Of a stretch of DNA of 12,039 nt, positions 1 to 7,084 are shown in pieces (positions within the stretch are counted from its first letter, which is position 1; the number at the start of each line of letters is the position of its first letter). The position numbers and the translations under genes are program-made. This DNA comes from a bacterium (lineage in GTDB: Bacteria > UBA9089 > UBA9088). The stretch is from the NCBI GenBank assembly GCA_040756715.1, contig JBFLYE010000049.1, positions 1 through 12,039 on the forward strand, written 5' to 3'. The notes beneath the pieces are model-generated. The model saw nothing but the letters and a program-made list of their open reading frames with translations. It was not told where the DNA came from and made no database searches.

Positions 1-193
1 TAAGACCTAATAACTTAAAAAAAAGAAAACCCAAAGAATAAGAGAGAAAAATGAAGGGCAAAAGAAGAAAAATAGGCTTTAAAACAGAAAGGAGAAAATT
101 AAAATCAGAAATAAAGCTCTGGTGGTTATTGATAAACTTAAAAAAAACAAACCCTCCCCAGCCAAGGATAATCGCGATAATTATATTCTTCAT
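1..193 (-). CDS. Partial membrane protein, N-terminus only
   Basis: Reading the minus strand from an ATG at 193 gives an open frame of 64 codons that runs off the window at position 1. It begins MKNIIIAIILGWGGFVFF and ends SYSLGFLFFKLLGL at the edge. There are two strongly hydrophobic stretches, about residues 3-20 and 32-60, so this looks like the start of a multi-pass membrane protein. A TTG at 205 is an in-frame alternative start; neither start has a clear Shine-Dalgarno site. The gene is divergent from fliP, and a plausible minus-strand promoter lies upstream (278-307). The Leu-Gly-Phe-Leu-Phe-Phe-Lys-Leu-Leu-Gly stretch is loosely like the first helix of membrane glycosyltransferases or polymerases, but too little is present to name a function. 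AT-rich DNA can leave hydrophobic frames open by chance, so this is a moderate call. Confidence 0.5.
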   Translation of the reverse strand, partial: MKNIIIAIILGWGGFVFFKFINNHQSFISDFNFLLSVLKPIFLLLPFIFLSYSLGFLFFKLLGL

Positions 194-277
194 AAGAGAG
201 GGCAACCTACTAGCACCAGAGCACCAGAAGATAAGAGGTAACTTTTATTAGGATAGCTAACCACATACATAGAATAT

Positions 278-307
278 ATTATATCAAAAACCTTTCATAA
301 AAGCCAA
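278..307 (-). promoter_or_regulatory. Putative promoter for the leftward membrane-protein gene
   Basis: On the minus strand TTGGCT (307-302) is followed after 18 nt by a perfect TATAAT (283-278). This predicts transcription starting near 271, with a leader of roughly 65-80 nt before the start at 193 or 205. The -10 is consensus and the -35 matches 4 of 6 bases. In AT-rich intergenic DNA this is suggestive only. Confidence 0.35.
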
Positions 308-314
308 TTTTATG
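296..314. repeat. Small perfect hairpin in the divergent intergenic region
   Basis: CATAAAA (296-302) and TTTTATG (308-314) form a perfect 7-bp stem with a 5-nt loop. It overlaps the -35 of the leftward promoter, so it could be an operator-like site. A run of seven T lies 13 nt further on (328-334), too far away for a standard terminator. The rest of 194-403 shows only the two promoters described separately. Confidence 0.3.
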
Positions 315-367
315 AGCAGTCGGGGAGTTTTTTTCCACGGTTAATTATTCAAACAAAGTAAAAAACC

Positions 368-396
368 TTGACAAAGATAGAAAAATGGTATTTAAT
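368..396 (+). promoter_or_regulatory. fliP promoter, sigma-70 type, leaderless geometry
   Basis: A perfect TTGACA (368-373) is followed by a 17-nt spacer and TTTAAT (391-396, 5 of 6 matches to TATAAT). Transcription should begin about 7 nt after the -10, at 403-404, which is the fliP ATG itself. The mRNA would have no 5' leader. The TTG inside the -35 is also an in-frame start codon, but a start there would lie upstream of the predicted transcript. Confidence 0.65.
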
Positions 397-403
397 TTAT
401 GAT

Positions 404-1132
404 ATGAAAAAGGTATTATTTTTTCTCTTTATTGCCTTTTCCTCATTTTGTGCTGACATTCCCATTCCAAAGATAAATTTAGGGATTGCCCCCGGAAAAC
501 CAGAGGATGTTGCAATGAGCCTTCAAATCTTATTTGTCCTTACCATCCTTGCTCTAGTTCCTTCAATTATTATAATGGTTACATCATTTGTAAGGATAGT
601 CATTGTTCTTACATTTGTAAAACAGGCTTTGGCAATCCAACAAGCACCTCCCCAGCAGGTAATTACAGCCCTTGCTCTGTTTTTAACATTTTTTATTATG
701 TCTCCCACCTTGGATAAAATTAACAAAAATAGCCTAACGCCATATATGGAAAAAAAGATTACAGGAACAAAGGCATTGGAGGAGGCATCTATCCTGGTAA
801 AGGATTTTATGTTAAGGCAGACAAGGGAGAAAGACCTGGCCTTGTTTGTAAAAATATCAAACCTAGAAAGGCCAAGAACGCCAGAGGATATTCCCATTCT
901 AACCCTTATCCCAGCCTTTATGACATCTGAGATTTCCATTGCCTTTCAGATTGGAATATTGCTATTTCTGCCATTTTTGGTTATCGACATTATTGTTGCC
1001 TCTGTGCTTATGTCTATGGGAATGATTATGCTTCCACCTGCGATGATTTCCTTACCATTTAAAATCCTTTTATTTGTTATGGTTGATGGCTGGAATCTTT
1101 TAATCCATAGGCTTGTTTTGAGTTTTCATTGA
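404..1132 (+). CDS. fliP: Flagellar biosynthetic protein FliP
   Basis: FliP is a core subunit of the export gate of the flagellar type III secretion system in the cytoplasmic membrane, forming a helical complex with FliQ and FliR. The 242-residue product opens with a typical FliP signal peptide (MKKVLFFLFIAFSSFCA). The family signature follows, including TSFVRIVIVLTFVKQAL, then QQAPPQQV and ALALFLTFFIMSPT. The C-terminal hydrophobic half contains LPPAMISLPFKILLFVMVDGW. Length is normal for the family. The ATG at 404 is preferred to the in-frame TTG at 368, because it puts the signal peptide at the N-terminus and because the TTG lies within the consensus -35 box. No Shine-Dalgarno site precedes the start. 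fliQ begins 1 nt after the stop, so the two are probably translationally coupled. Confidence 0.97.
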   Translation: MKKVLFFLFIAFSSFCADIPIPKINLGIAPGKPEDVAMSLQILFVLTILALVPSIIIMVTSFVRIVIVLTFVKQALAIQQAPPQQVITALALFLTFFIMSPTLDKINKNSLTPYMEKKITGTKALEEASILVKDFMLRQTREKDLALFVKISNLERPRTPEDIPILTLIPAFMTSEISIAFQIGILLFLPFLVIDIIVASVLMSMGMIMLPPAMISLPFKILLFVMVDGWNLLIHRLVLSFH

Positions 1133-1133
1133 G

Positions 1134-1397
1134 ATGACAGAAGGATTCGTAATCAAGCTTTTTCAAGAGGCTATTTTTTATTGCTTGCTCCTTTCCCTTC
1201 CTATGCTTGCTGTATCAATCATTGTTGGTTTGATAATCTCCATCCTTCAAACAGCAACCTCCATTCAGGAGCAAACCATAACATTTGTCCCAAAGATTTT
1301 GGCTGTCCTTATTACAGGTGGGCTATGTGCTGCCTGGCTGGGGAAAACAATGGCAGGATGGACAACTAGGGTGTTTGAGATAATTTCAACCCTTTAA
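1134..1397 (+). CDS. fliQ: Flagellar biosynthetic protein FliQ
   Basis: This 87-residue protein has two transmembrane helices, about residues 13-38 and 50-70, which is the standard FliQ size and layout. It carries the family segment GLIISILQTATSIQEQTITF followed by VPKILAV. FliQ packs around FliP and FliR in the export gate of the flagellar secretion system. It starts 1 nt after the fliP stop and ends 2 nt before the fliR start, so the three genes form one tight unit. No Shine-Dalgarno site is visible before its ATG, which suggests translation by coupling from fliP. Confidence 0.97.
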   Translation: MTEGFVIKLFQEAIFYCLLLSLPMLAVSIIVGLIISILQTATSIQEQTITFVPKILAVLITGGLCAAWLGKTMAGWTTRVFEIISTL

Positions 1398-1399
1398 TA

Positions 1400-2167
1400 A
1401 TGGAAGTTTTAGTTTCTGAATTCCAAAAATTCTTGCTTGTATTCCTTAGAATATCTGGAATATTTATTACAGCCCCTCTGTTTTCAAGCCCAAATATAGA
1501 CTATCCAATAAGGGTGAGCATCTGCCTCCTTACTTCCCTTGCCGCAGCACCTCCTGTTCTTTCCTTTATTCCACAACCACCAACAAATATCATTAGCTAT
1601 GCTATTCTCTCCATATCCGAGATTATTATTGGGCTTACCATTGGACTCTTTGCCTCTTTTATTGTCTCTTTATTTAGCCTCTCAGCAGAATTCTATTCTG
1701 TTTCAATGGGGTTTGCCATAAGCAATGTCTTTGACCCGGTCTCTGAGGTAGAGCAACCCGTTATTGGGCAATTATTAGGGCTATTTGGTCTCCTTGTATT
1801 TATTACAATAGATGGACCACAAACAATCCTTTATGCTGTAATTTCTTCATTCAAATTTGTTACAGGGTTATCTCTAGTCTCATCAAAAATTCTCTCTTCT
1901 TCTACGATTGAGATGTTTTGCAAGATGTTTGCCACAGCCCTTAAGATTAGCTTTCCCCTTCTTTGTGTATTATTCCTGGTAAATCTTTCATTAGGTCTTC
2001 TTTCGAAAGCAGCGCCTTTGATAAACATTATGATCTTTGGTTTTCCCATTACCATTCTTTCTGGACTGATTGTTCTTTTCCTTCTCTTTCCTTTTCTTTG
2101 GAATGTTTCCTCCTCTATATTTCAAGAGCTATTCTCCGATATAGATAAGCTTATAAGAAGCCTATGA
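1400..2167 (+). CDS. fliR: Flagellar biosynthetic protein FliR
   Basis: FliR is the third export-gate protein of the flagellar type III system. The 255-residue product has about six hydrophobic segments and recognisable family features: an early FRISGIFITAPLFSSPNI segment, EIIIGLTIGLFASFIVSLFS in the middle, and FALSFPL-like and NIMIFGFPITILSGL helices towards the end. Length is normal. In many bacteria fliR is followed by flhB and flhA, or is fused to flhB; here neither is present and an unrelated HNH gene follows after 14 nt. The rest of the export apparatus must be encoded elsewhere. The start is an ATG 2 nt after the fliQ stop. Confidence 0.96.
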   Translation: MEVLVSEFQKFLLVFLRISGIFITAPLFSSPNIDYPIRVSICLLTSLAAAPPVLSFIPQPPTNIISYAILSISEIIIGLTIGLFASFIVSLFSLSAEFYSVSMGFAISNVFDPVSEVEQPVIGQLLGLFGLLVFITIDGPQTILYAVISSFKFVTGLSLVSSKILSSSTIEMFCKMFATALKISFPLLCVLFLVNLSLGLLSKAAPLINIMIFGFPITILSGLIVLFLLFPFLWNVSSSIFQELFSDIDKLIRSL

Positions 2168-2181
2168 ATTGTAAATTTTAA

Positions 2182-3006
2182 TTGCAAAGGGTTTGTTATA
2201 ATTGCGGAAGGGATTTAGGTAATGAGCCTGCGATTAGGGGGTTAAGGGGTCTTACCTGTTTTCCTTGTAGATATAATTTTGACAAAAGGGGAGGAGAGAA
2301 ATTTCTTCTTGAGTATCAGAGCTATCAAGAAAAAAAGGAAGATTGGGAATTAAAACATAAGGATAAATGGGTTAAATGCCAGAGGCTTAAAGGATTTGCC
2401 TGGATAAGTTTATATCTTTTAGTAATTTTTCTCCTTACCCCATTTTTCCTCTTTCTCTTTGGAAAAACCAATAAAATTATCCCTATTTTTTGTTTTTTAA
2501 TCTCAGGGGCATTTTTTATTATTCACCTGGTTTTATTAAAAATAAAAATCCCTTGCCAAGAGCCTCCAGATGTCCCAAGAAAAGAGCCTAATGCACTATT
2601 GGCTATGCTTGATGTTGTTTTTGATGGGGAATTAGATGGAGAATTTCTTAAATTCAAGGGCTATCCACCAGATTGGAAAGAAAGACAGGATAAATGTTTA
2701 ACCCGTGATGGACATAAATGCAGAATTTGTGGAAAGACCACAAGGTTACATATACATCATATAATGCCTATATCATTTGGTGGAATACATAGCTTACAAA
2801 ACCTTATCACCCTTTGTTATGCCTGCCATAAAAAGCAGGAATACTATCAACATCCAAGCTTAATAATGGAGAATATTAAGGCAAATAAAAGATATTGGGT
2901 TTCTCCACATACAAGATTCGGTGGAAAAAGCATCCCTGGCTATTTCAGAAAAACGGGAAGAAGGGGAGGATTCTGGCGTAGGATAAGAAGGGTAAAATCA
3001 TTTTGA
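2182..3006 (+). CDS. Membrane-anchored HNH-family protein with N-terminal zinc ribbon
   Basis: The 274-residue product has three visible parts. An N-terminal zinc-ribbon-like module has Cys pairs C5/C8 and C26/C29. Two transmembrane helices lie at about 71-94 and 99-121. A C-terminal HNH domain has C180/C183, the HIHH core (H190, H192, H193), N207 and the C212-x2-C215-H216 pair. That is the full set of a Cys-containing HNH (McrA-like) domain, which normally binds zinc and a catalytic metal and cuts DNA. The C-terminal tail is Arg/Lys/Gly-rich. The start must be at or after the TTG at 2182, because a TAA lies directly upstream. The gene follows fliR by 14 nt on the same strand, so it may be cotranscribed. 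The two-helix anchor between a zinc ribbon and an HNH nuclease is uncommon. The substrate is unknown, and a structural rather than nucleolytic role cannot be excluded. Confidence 0.75.
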   Translation: MQRVCYNCGRDLGNEPAIRGLRGLTCFPCRYNFDKRGGEKFLLEYQSYQEKKEDWELKHKDKWVKCQRLKGFAWISLYLLVIFLLTPFFLFLFGKTNKIIPIFCFLISGAFFIIHLVLLKIKIPCQEPPDVPRKEPNALLAMLDVVFDGELDGEFLKFKGYPPDWKERQDKCLTRDGHKCRICGKTTRLHIHHIMPISFGGIHSLQNLITLCYACHKKQEYYQHPSLIMENIKANKRYWVSPHTRFGGKSIPGYFRKTGRRGGFWRRIRRVKSF

Positions 3007-3013
3007 AATTTCC

Positions 3014-3048
3014 ATAGTATTTCTGAACATTTATGTGAAAGATACTAT
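3014..3048. repeat. Imperfect hairpin after the HNH gene
   Basis: ATAGTAT (3014-3020) can pair with ATACTAT (3042-3048), extended by TTC/GAA with a 2-nt bulge. The phrase GATACTATA at 3041-3049 recurs at the inner end of both long inverted-repeat copies, so this may be a decayed relative of that repeat. There is no T-tract, so it is not a standard terminator. Confidence 0.35.
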
Positions 3049-3126
3049 AAAATTATAGTTAATTCCATAACGCTTTACAAAATGTATGGGTTTAGATAAT
3101 CTTAAGGAAAACTTTATAAAATTATG

Positions 3127-3217
3127 AATTTTGAATGTTGAATTTTGAATTAAAAGGGAAAAAATTTTATAAAACTTAAACCTTCAATTCAAAATTCAAA
3201 ATTTAGAATTCAAAATT
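3127..3217. repeat. Long AT-rich inverted repeat (hairpin)
   Basis: TTGAATTTTGAATT (3138-3151) is the exact reverse complement of AATTCAAAATTCAA (3186-3199), giving a 14-bp stem around a 34-nt loop. A second segment, AATTTTGAAT (3127-3136), pairs with 3208-3217. The right arm belongs to the dispersed repeat of 3167-3294. Together with 3007-3126, where only the hairpin at 3014-3048 stands out, this fills the gene-free stretch before infB. Confidence 0.6.
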
Positions 3218-3294
3218 TCTTAAAAGGTGGATGAATTTTTAACAGATAAACACAACCCTATCTATTTTTGCACTAAGTGATGGAAGATACTATA
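3167..3294 (+). repeat. Dispersed repeat, copy 1 (inverted pair with copy 2)
   Basis: This 128-bp segment matches the reverse complement of 11913-12039 with only about four differences, all single-base changes or indels in short runs. The shared part begins TTATAAAACTTA and ends GATGGAAGATACTATA, and its middle is an AATTCAAAATT-type run. Homology ends 53 nt before the infB start codon. The outer boundary cannot be fixed, because copy 2 runs into the window end. It has no transposase and no evident target-site duplication, so a MITE-like or intergenic repeat is the best label. Confidence 0.85.
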
Positions 3295-3309
3295 AATCTA
3301 TGATTTTGC

Positions 3310-3339
3310 TTGCAAAGGCTTCTGGTTTCAATTTATAAT
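3310..3339 (+). promoter_or_regulatory. infB promoter, leaderless geometry
   Basis: TTGCAA (3310-3315, 4 of 6 matches) is followed after 18 nt by a perfect TATAAT (3334-3339). The predicted transcription start, about 3346-3347, coincides with the infB GTG. The site lies between the dispersed repeat and infB, outside the repeat itself. Confidence 0.55.
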
Positions 3340-3346
3340 ACCCTTT

Positions 3347-4834
3347 GTGCAGAAACCTCCGGTTGTTACAATTATGGGTCATGTAGACCATGGGAAAACC
3401 CTTCTCCTTGATGCCATAAGGAATACAAGGGTTGTAGAGGGAGAGGTAGGTGGCATAACCCAACATATTGGAGCTTATAAGATAAAGACAAAAAATGGAG
3501 AAATTGTCTTTATAGATACACCTGGCCATTCTGCATTTACCGCAATGAGGGCAAGGGGAGCAAAGGTTACCGACATTGTTGTCCTTGTTATAGCAGCTGA
3601 TGATGGTGTAATGCCTCAGACAATTGAGGCAATAAACCATGCCAAGGCAGCAAGTGTTCCAATTATTGTAGCAGTTAACAAGATTGACCTTCCTTCCTCA
3701 AATCCTGATAAAATAAGGCAACAGGTTGCAAATTATGGTCTGGTTGATGAAAAATGGGGAGGAGATGTTATCTTTTGCGAGGTATCCGCTAAAGAAAAAA
3801 GGGGGCTTGATAACCTTCTTGAGATGATTCTCCTTCAAGCAGAAATGCTCTCTTTGTCTTATAACCCAAAAAACAAGGCTTATGGAACAATTATTGAGTC
3901 AAGGATTGATAAGGGGCTAGGTCCTGTGGGAAGCGTTATTGTTCAAGACGGCGTTTTAAAGATAAGGGATACATTTGCTGTTTCCTCTAATATTGGCAGG
4001 GTTCGGGCTATGATTGACGATATGGGAATGAGGCTTAATGAGGCATCTGCGGGAACGCCGGTGGAGGTATTAGGATTTTCAACCCTTCCAAAGGCGGGAG
4101 AAAGACTGTCTGTGATAAGTAAGGAGGAGGCAGATATTATTTTAAAGAAAAAGAAAGAAGCTCAAGTGGCATTTGAAAGGCCAAAGATTAGCCTGGAAGA
4201 CCTCTTTAAAAAAATTGAAGAAGGCGAGGTTAAAGAGCTTCCTTTGATCATAAGGACAGATGTCTCTGGAACCTGCGAGGCACTATGCTCATCTTTAAAG
4301 GAGCTTCCTTTAAATAATGTAGGGATAAAGATCCTCCATTCAGGTTGTGGAGGTATCCTTGAGCAGGATATAATGTTTGCAAAGGCAGCATCTGGGATAA
4401 TCATTGGTTTTCATATCAAGCCCTCATCTGCCATAAAAGCATTAGCTGAGAAAGAGGGTGTAAAGATATATACCTATGATATTATCTATGAGGCAATAGC
4501 TGAGATAGAAAAGGCAGCTTTGGGGTTACTTGCTCCAAAAATAAAGCTTAAGGGAATTGGAAAGGCAATTGTAAAGAAGATATTTAAGATTGAAAAGAAA
4601 TTAATTGCCGGTTGTTTTGTTGAGGGAGGAAAAATAGAGGGTGGTGCAAAGGTAAAAATTATCCGTGATGGTGAGGTGATTGCTGAAACCTCAATCATTT
4701 CTCTTAAGCGATTTAAAGAGGATGTTTCCTTTGTTAAAGCTGGTCTTGATTGTGGAATAGGACTTTCTTATTCTGATATTAAAGAGGGTGATGTTCTTGA
4801 GGCATATGTTGCCCTAAAAGAAGAAAAGGCTTGA
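3347..4834 (+). CDS. infB: Translation initiation factor IF-2, N-terminally short form
   Basis: IF-2 is the GTPase that brings initiator tRNA to the ribosome. The 495-residue product starts almost directly on the G domain, with GHVDHGKT at 11-18. Next come [21 protein letters not shown] and [11 protein letters not shown], then the EF-Tu-like domain II (from about 178), domain III and the C-terminal fMet-tRNA-binding domain (up to [19 protein letters not shown]). The N-terminal IF2_N and linker regions, usually one hundred to several hundred residues, are absent. In frame upstream there are 17 more sense codons after a TAA at 3293, and they do not look like IF-2. The usual neighbours nusA and rbfA are missing. 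A consensus -10 ends 7 nt before the GTG, which supports this short leaderless start. P-loop and switch motifs are intact, so the core factor should work. Confidence 0.93.
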   Translation: MQKPPVVTIMGHVDHGKTLLLDAIRNTRVVEGEVGGITQHIGAYKIKTKNGEIVFIDTPGHSAFTAMRARGAKVTDIVVLVIAADDGVMPQTIEAINHAKAASVPIIVAVNKIDLPSSNPDKIRQQVANYGLVDEKWGGDVIFCEVSAKEKRGLDNLLEMILLQAEMLSLSYNPKNKAYGTIIESRIDKGLGPVGSVIVQDGVLKIRDTFAVSSNIGRVRAMIDDMGMRLNEASAGTPVEVLGFSTLPKAGERLSVISKEEADIILKKKKEAQVAFERPKISLEDLFKKIEEGEVKELPLIIRTDVSGTCEALCSSLKELPLNNVGIKILHSGCGGILEQDIMFAKAASGIIIGFHIKPSSAIKALAEKEGVKIYTYDIIYEAIAEIEKAALGLLAPKIKLKGIGKAIVKKIFKIEKKLIAGCFVEGGKIEGGAKVKIIRDGEVIAETSIISLKRFKEDVSFVKAGLDCGIGLSYSDIKEGDVLEAYVALKEEKA

Positions 4835-4860
4835 CAATGTCTTATTTAAGAAGATAGAAT
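4831..4860 (+). promoter_or_regulatory. Promoter of the TPR-SwrB-like operon, leaderless geometry
   Basis: A perfect TTGACA (4831-4836) overlaps the infB stop codon (4832-4834). After 18 nt comes TAGAAT (4855-4860, 5 of 6 matches). The predicted start of transcription is about 4867, within 3 nt of the ATG at 4870. Confidence 0.65.
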
Positions 4861-4869
4861 AAACAAAAA

Positions 4870-5985
4870 ATGAAAAGATTTTTTCTTCTCCTTTTTATCC
4901 CCTCTCTTCTTTTTTGTAAGACAAATATATATTATAACCTTGGGATAGATAGCTATTTCAAAAATAATTTAGAAGATAGCCTTTCTAATTTTAAAAAAGC
5001 AACGAGTGCATTTCCCGAAAGCTTTCTCTCTTGGTTTTATCTTGGAAAGACATATTATAGACTAAAAATGAATAAAGAGGCAAAGGATGCCCTTTTAAAG
5101 GCCTCTTCCCTTTCTTTAGAGGATGTAAAAAGCAGGCTTCTTCTTGCCCAGATTCTTATGGAGGAGGAGGATTATAAAAATGCAGCTAAATCTTACAAAG
5201 ATGTTTTATCCATTGAAGAAGAAAACTTTGAGGCAAATTTTTCCCTTGGGAAGACCTACATTAAGCTAGAAAAATTTGATGATGCCATTTTTTACCTTAA
5301 AAAGGCAGCAGAGCTAGCACCAGATGAGCCAGAGGTTCATTTTTTTTTAGGCTGTGCCTTGCTTTCTAAAGACGAACCCAACTTTGCAAAGGATGCATTT
5401 ACAAAGGCTATTTCTTTGGAATCAAATAACCCCTTGTTTTACTATTACAGAGGAAATGCCTATTTTAAGCTTGCTGATTATACAAATCCTATAGATTCTG
5501 ATTTTGTATCCGTAGAAGATTATAGAAGGGCAATTGAATTTGGGCTTTATACCCCAGATGTCTTTTTTATGTATGGAAATGCCCTTCTTGCTAGAGGGTT
5601 TTATTACCTTAAGACAAAAAATGAAAAGAAGGCTTATGACATACTGGAAAAGGCTATTGTTGAATACAAGCATGCTATTTCTCTTTCTCCAGGTGCATCA
5701 AATGCCCATAACAATATGGGGCTGGCATATTATTACCTTGATAGAATAGATGAGGCGATTTTCTATTTTAAGAAGTCAGTTGAGCTTGAGCCATTAATCG
5801 CATTCTTCCACGATAATCTGGGTGATGCCTATTATAAAAAGGGTGATTTTAAAAATAGCCTTTTAGAATTTAGCCTTGTCCTTGAGCTTTCTCCAGATTA
5901 TACACCAGATGATAAAATTCTTCCATTTCCGGCAAGAGGGATTAAGGAGAAAATCCGTGAAGCTAAAAGAAGGGTTCAAAAGTAA
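4870..5985 (+). CDS. Exported tetratricopeptide-repeat protein
   Basis: The 371-residue protein starts with a signal peptide (MKRFFLLLFIPSLLFC, followed by KTN). The cysteine is preceded by Phe, so this is a poor lipobox, and cleavage by signal peptidase I is as likely as lipidation. The rest is about eight TPR units with the usual pattern, for example LGKTYIKLEKFDDAIFYLKK near 127-146 and MGLAYYYLDRIDEAIFYFKK near 285-304. An irregular insert near 205-225 interrupts the register. TPR arrays are protein-interaction scaffolds, and this one should act outside the cytoplasmic membrane. It leads an operon: its 3' end overlaps the next gene by 29 nt. No Shine-Dalgarno site precedes the ATG, but a consensus promoter ends 9 nt before it. 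The binding partner is unknown; the adjacent membrane coiled-coil proteins are the obvious candidates. Confidence 0.85.
   Translation: MKRFFLLLFIPSLLFCKTNIYYNLGIDSYFKNNLEDSLSNFKKATSAFPESFLSWFYLGKTYYRLKMNKEAKDALLKASSLSLEDVKSRLLLAQILMEEEDYKNAAKSYKDVLSIEEENFEANFSLGKTYIKLEKFDDAIFYLKKAAELAPDEPEVHFFLGCALLSKDEPNFAKDAFTKAISLESNNPLFYYYRGNAYFKLADYTNPIDSDFVSVEDYRRAIEFGLYTPDVFFMYGNALLARGFYYLKTKNEKKAYDILEKAIVEYKHAISLSPGASNAHNNMGLAYYYLDRIDEAIFYFKKSVELEPLIAFFHDNLGDAYYKKGDFKNSLLEFSLVLELSPDYTPDDKILPFPARGIKEKIREAKRRVQK
5945..5949 (+). promoter_or_regulatory. Shine-Dalgarno site fixing a GTG start
   Basis: AGGAG within AAGGAGA (5944-5950) lies 6 nt before a GTG at 5957, inside the end of the TPR gene. It marks that GTG as the start of the next gene, over the in-frame ATG at 5876 further upstream. 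Confidence 0.7.
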
Positions 5986-7084
5986 AGTCCTTTTTCTTCT
6001 GCTTATTCCTCTTTTGGTATATTCCAAGATAGACCTCTTTTCTTTAAAGGAAAAAGAAGAAATTGTTCAACCGGAAGTTATAGAAGAGAGGCCGATTGTT
6101 AAAGAAAAGAAAGAGATTAAGAAGCCAGAAAAAAGAAGAGAGAAGCAGCAAGAGAGAAGAGAAAAAAGAGAAGAAATATCTGAGCCTAAAGGGGAGGTAG
6201 GGAGCGAAACATATGTAGAAGAAACAATGCCTTTTGAGATATTTGAGCATGCTCAAATAGAGGAGGAAAAAAGGCCCTTATGGATAATATTTAGCCTGAC
6301 AATAACCTCTATGGTTGGAATACTCATTATTTTTCTAATAATTATCCATCTTATGAAAAGGGAAAGGAGGATACAAAAGCCATTATTCCACATTCCTCCC
6401 TCTGATATAGAAGACGAGCTTAAAAACTTAAAGCAATCATCAAAAATTGTCTCCTCCCAGATTTCACAGTTAGAAAGGATGATGCCAGGTGAATTTATCG
6501 AGGGATTAAGGTCTGAAAAGGTATTTTCCCAAATAGCAAAGGATGTTTCTCTCTCTCTTGAACCAAGAATAAGGGAGCTTGGCCTGGCATATCAAGGGAT
6601 AAAAAAATCCATTGCCCAATTGGATGTTGAGATAAATAATCTTTCTTCATTAAAGGGCTTAAATTTTAAAGACCTCGCAAGGCAGACAGCCACAGAGTTT
6701 ATAATGCCCCTTCAAAATGAGTTTAATAAACACAAGCTTTCTTATGAAAGTATGCTTTCTTCCTTTGAACAAAGACAGGATGGAAGGCTTTCTACAATTG
6801 AAAAAAGATATAGGGAGGTAAGGGAATTGGTAGATGAGGTTTATAAACGGCTTGTAGGCCTTGAATCCCTTATAACATCCGCAACAATGTTTGAACAAGA
6901 GCCTGTCATTCGGACAAAGAAAAGGGAAGAAATTGTCCCTCCTCAAAAAACTACAAGGGAGGAAATCAACAAGCTCATCTATGAATTGGCTGATAATGGA
7001 TTAAGTGTAGAGGAGATAGCCAAGAAGACAAAGATTGGAAAAGGAGAAATAGAGCTTATTCTTTCATTTAGAAACAAAAGGTGA
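5957..7084 (+). CDS. SwrB/YlxL-like membrane coiled-coil protein with C-terminal HTH
   Basis: From the GTG at 5957 the product has 375 residues. It has a short hydrophobic N-terminus (VLFLLLIPLLVY, about 11-22) and a long Glu/Lys/Arg-rich stretch (30-105). One transmembrane helix (107-133) is followed by basic KRERR, and then come predicted coiled coil (about 150-305) and a small helix-turn-helix end (335-375). That end contains LSVEEIAKK and GKGEIELIL. If the N-terminus is a signal peptide, the charged stretch is periplasmic and the coiled coil and HTH are cytoplasmic. The TM, coiled coil and short GKGEVELIL-type tail resemble the SwrB/YlxL (DUF6115-like) proteins of flagellar loci; Bacillus SwrB promotes FliP-dependent export activation. 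fliP lies in this window but not in this operon, so a flagellar role is inference. The 3' end overlaps the next gene as GTGA. Confidence 0.6.
   Translation: MKLKEGFKSKVLFLLLIPLLVYSKIDLFSLKEKEEIVQPEVIEERPIVKEKKEIKKPEKRREKQQERREKREEISEPKGEVGSETYVEETMPFEIFEHAQIEEEKRPLWIIFSLTITSMVGILIIFLIIIHLMKRERRIQKPLFHIPPSDIEDELKNLKQSSKIVSSQISQLERMMPGEFIEGLRSEKVFSQIAKDVSLSLEPRIRELGLAYQGIKKSIAQLDVEINNLSSLKGLNFKDLARQTATEFIMPLQNEFNKHKLSYESMLSSFEQRQDGRLSTIEKRYREVRELVDEVYKRLVGLESLITSATMFEQEPVIRTKKREEIVPPQKTTREEINKLIYELADNGLSVEEIAKKTKIGKGEIELILSFRNKR

Noticed and set aside
51-251. A 66-codon + strand frame rich in Lys, Arg and Ile
   Set aside because: It is antisense to a more convincing hydrophobic minus-strand frame, has no promoter or ribosome-binding site, and reads like translated A-rich DNA.
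308-334. Rho-independent terminator (hairpin 296-314 with T-run 328-334)
   Set aside because: The stem is AT-rich and the T-run is 13 nt away, so the geometry is wrong.
368-403. TTG at 368 as the fliP start
   Set aside because: It adds 12 polar residues before the signal peptide and lies within the -35 box, upstream of the predicted transcript start.
3243-3338. Short frame ending ILLAKASGFNL just before infB, with LSIFALSDGRYY also readable in repeat copy 2
   Set aside because: It looked like a possible IF-2 N-terminal remnant, but its first half lies in the dispersed repeat, it stops before infB in another frame, and the match to IF2_N is too weak.
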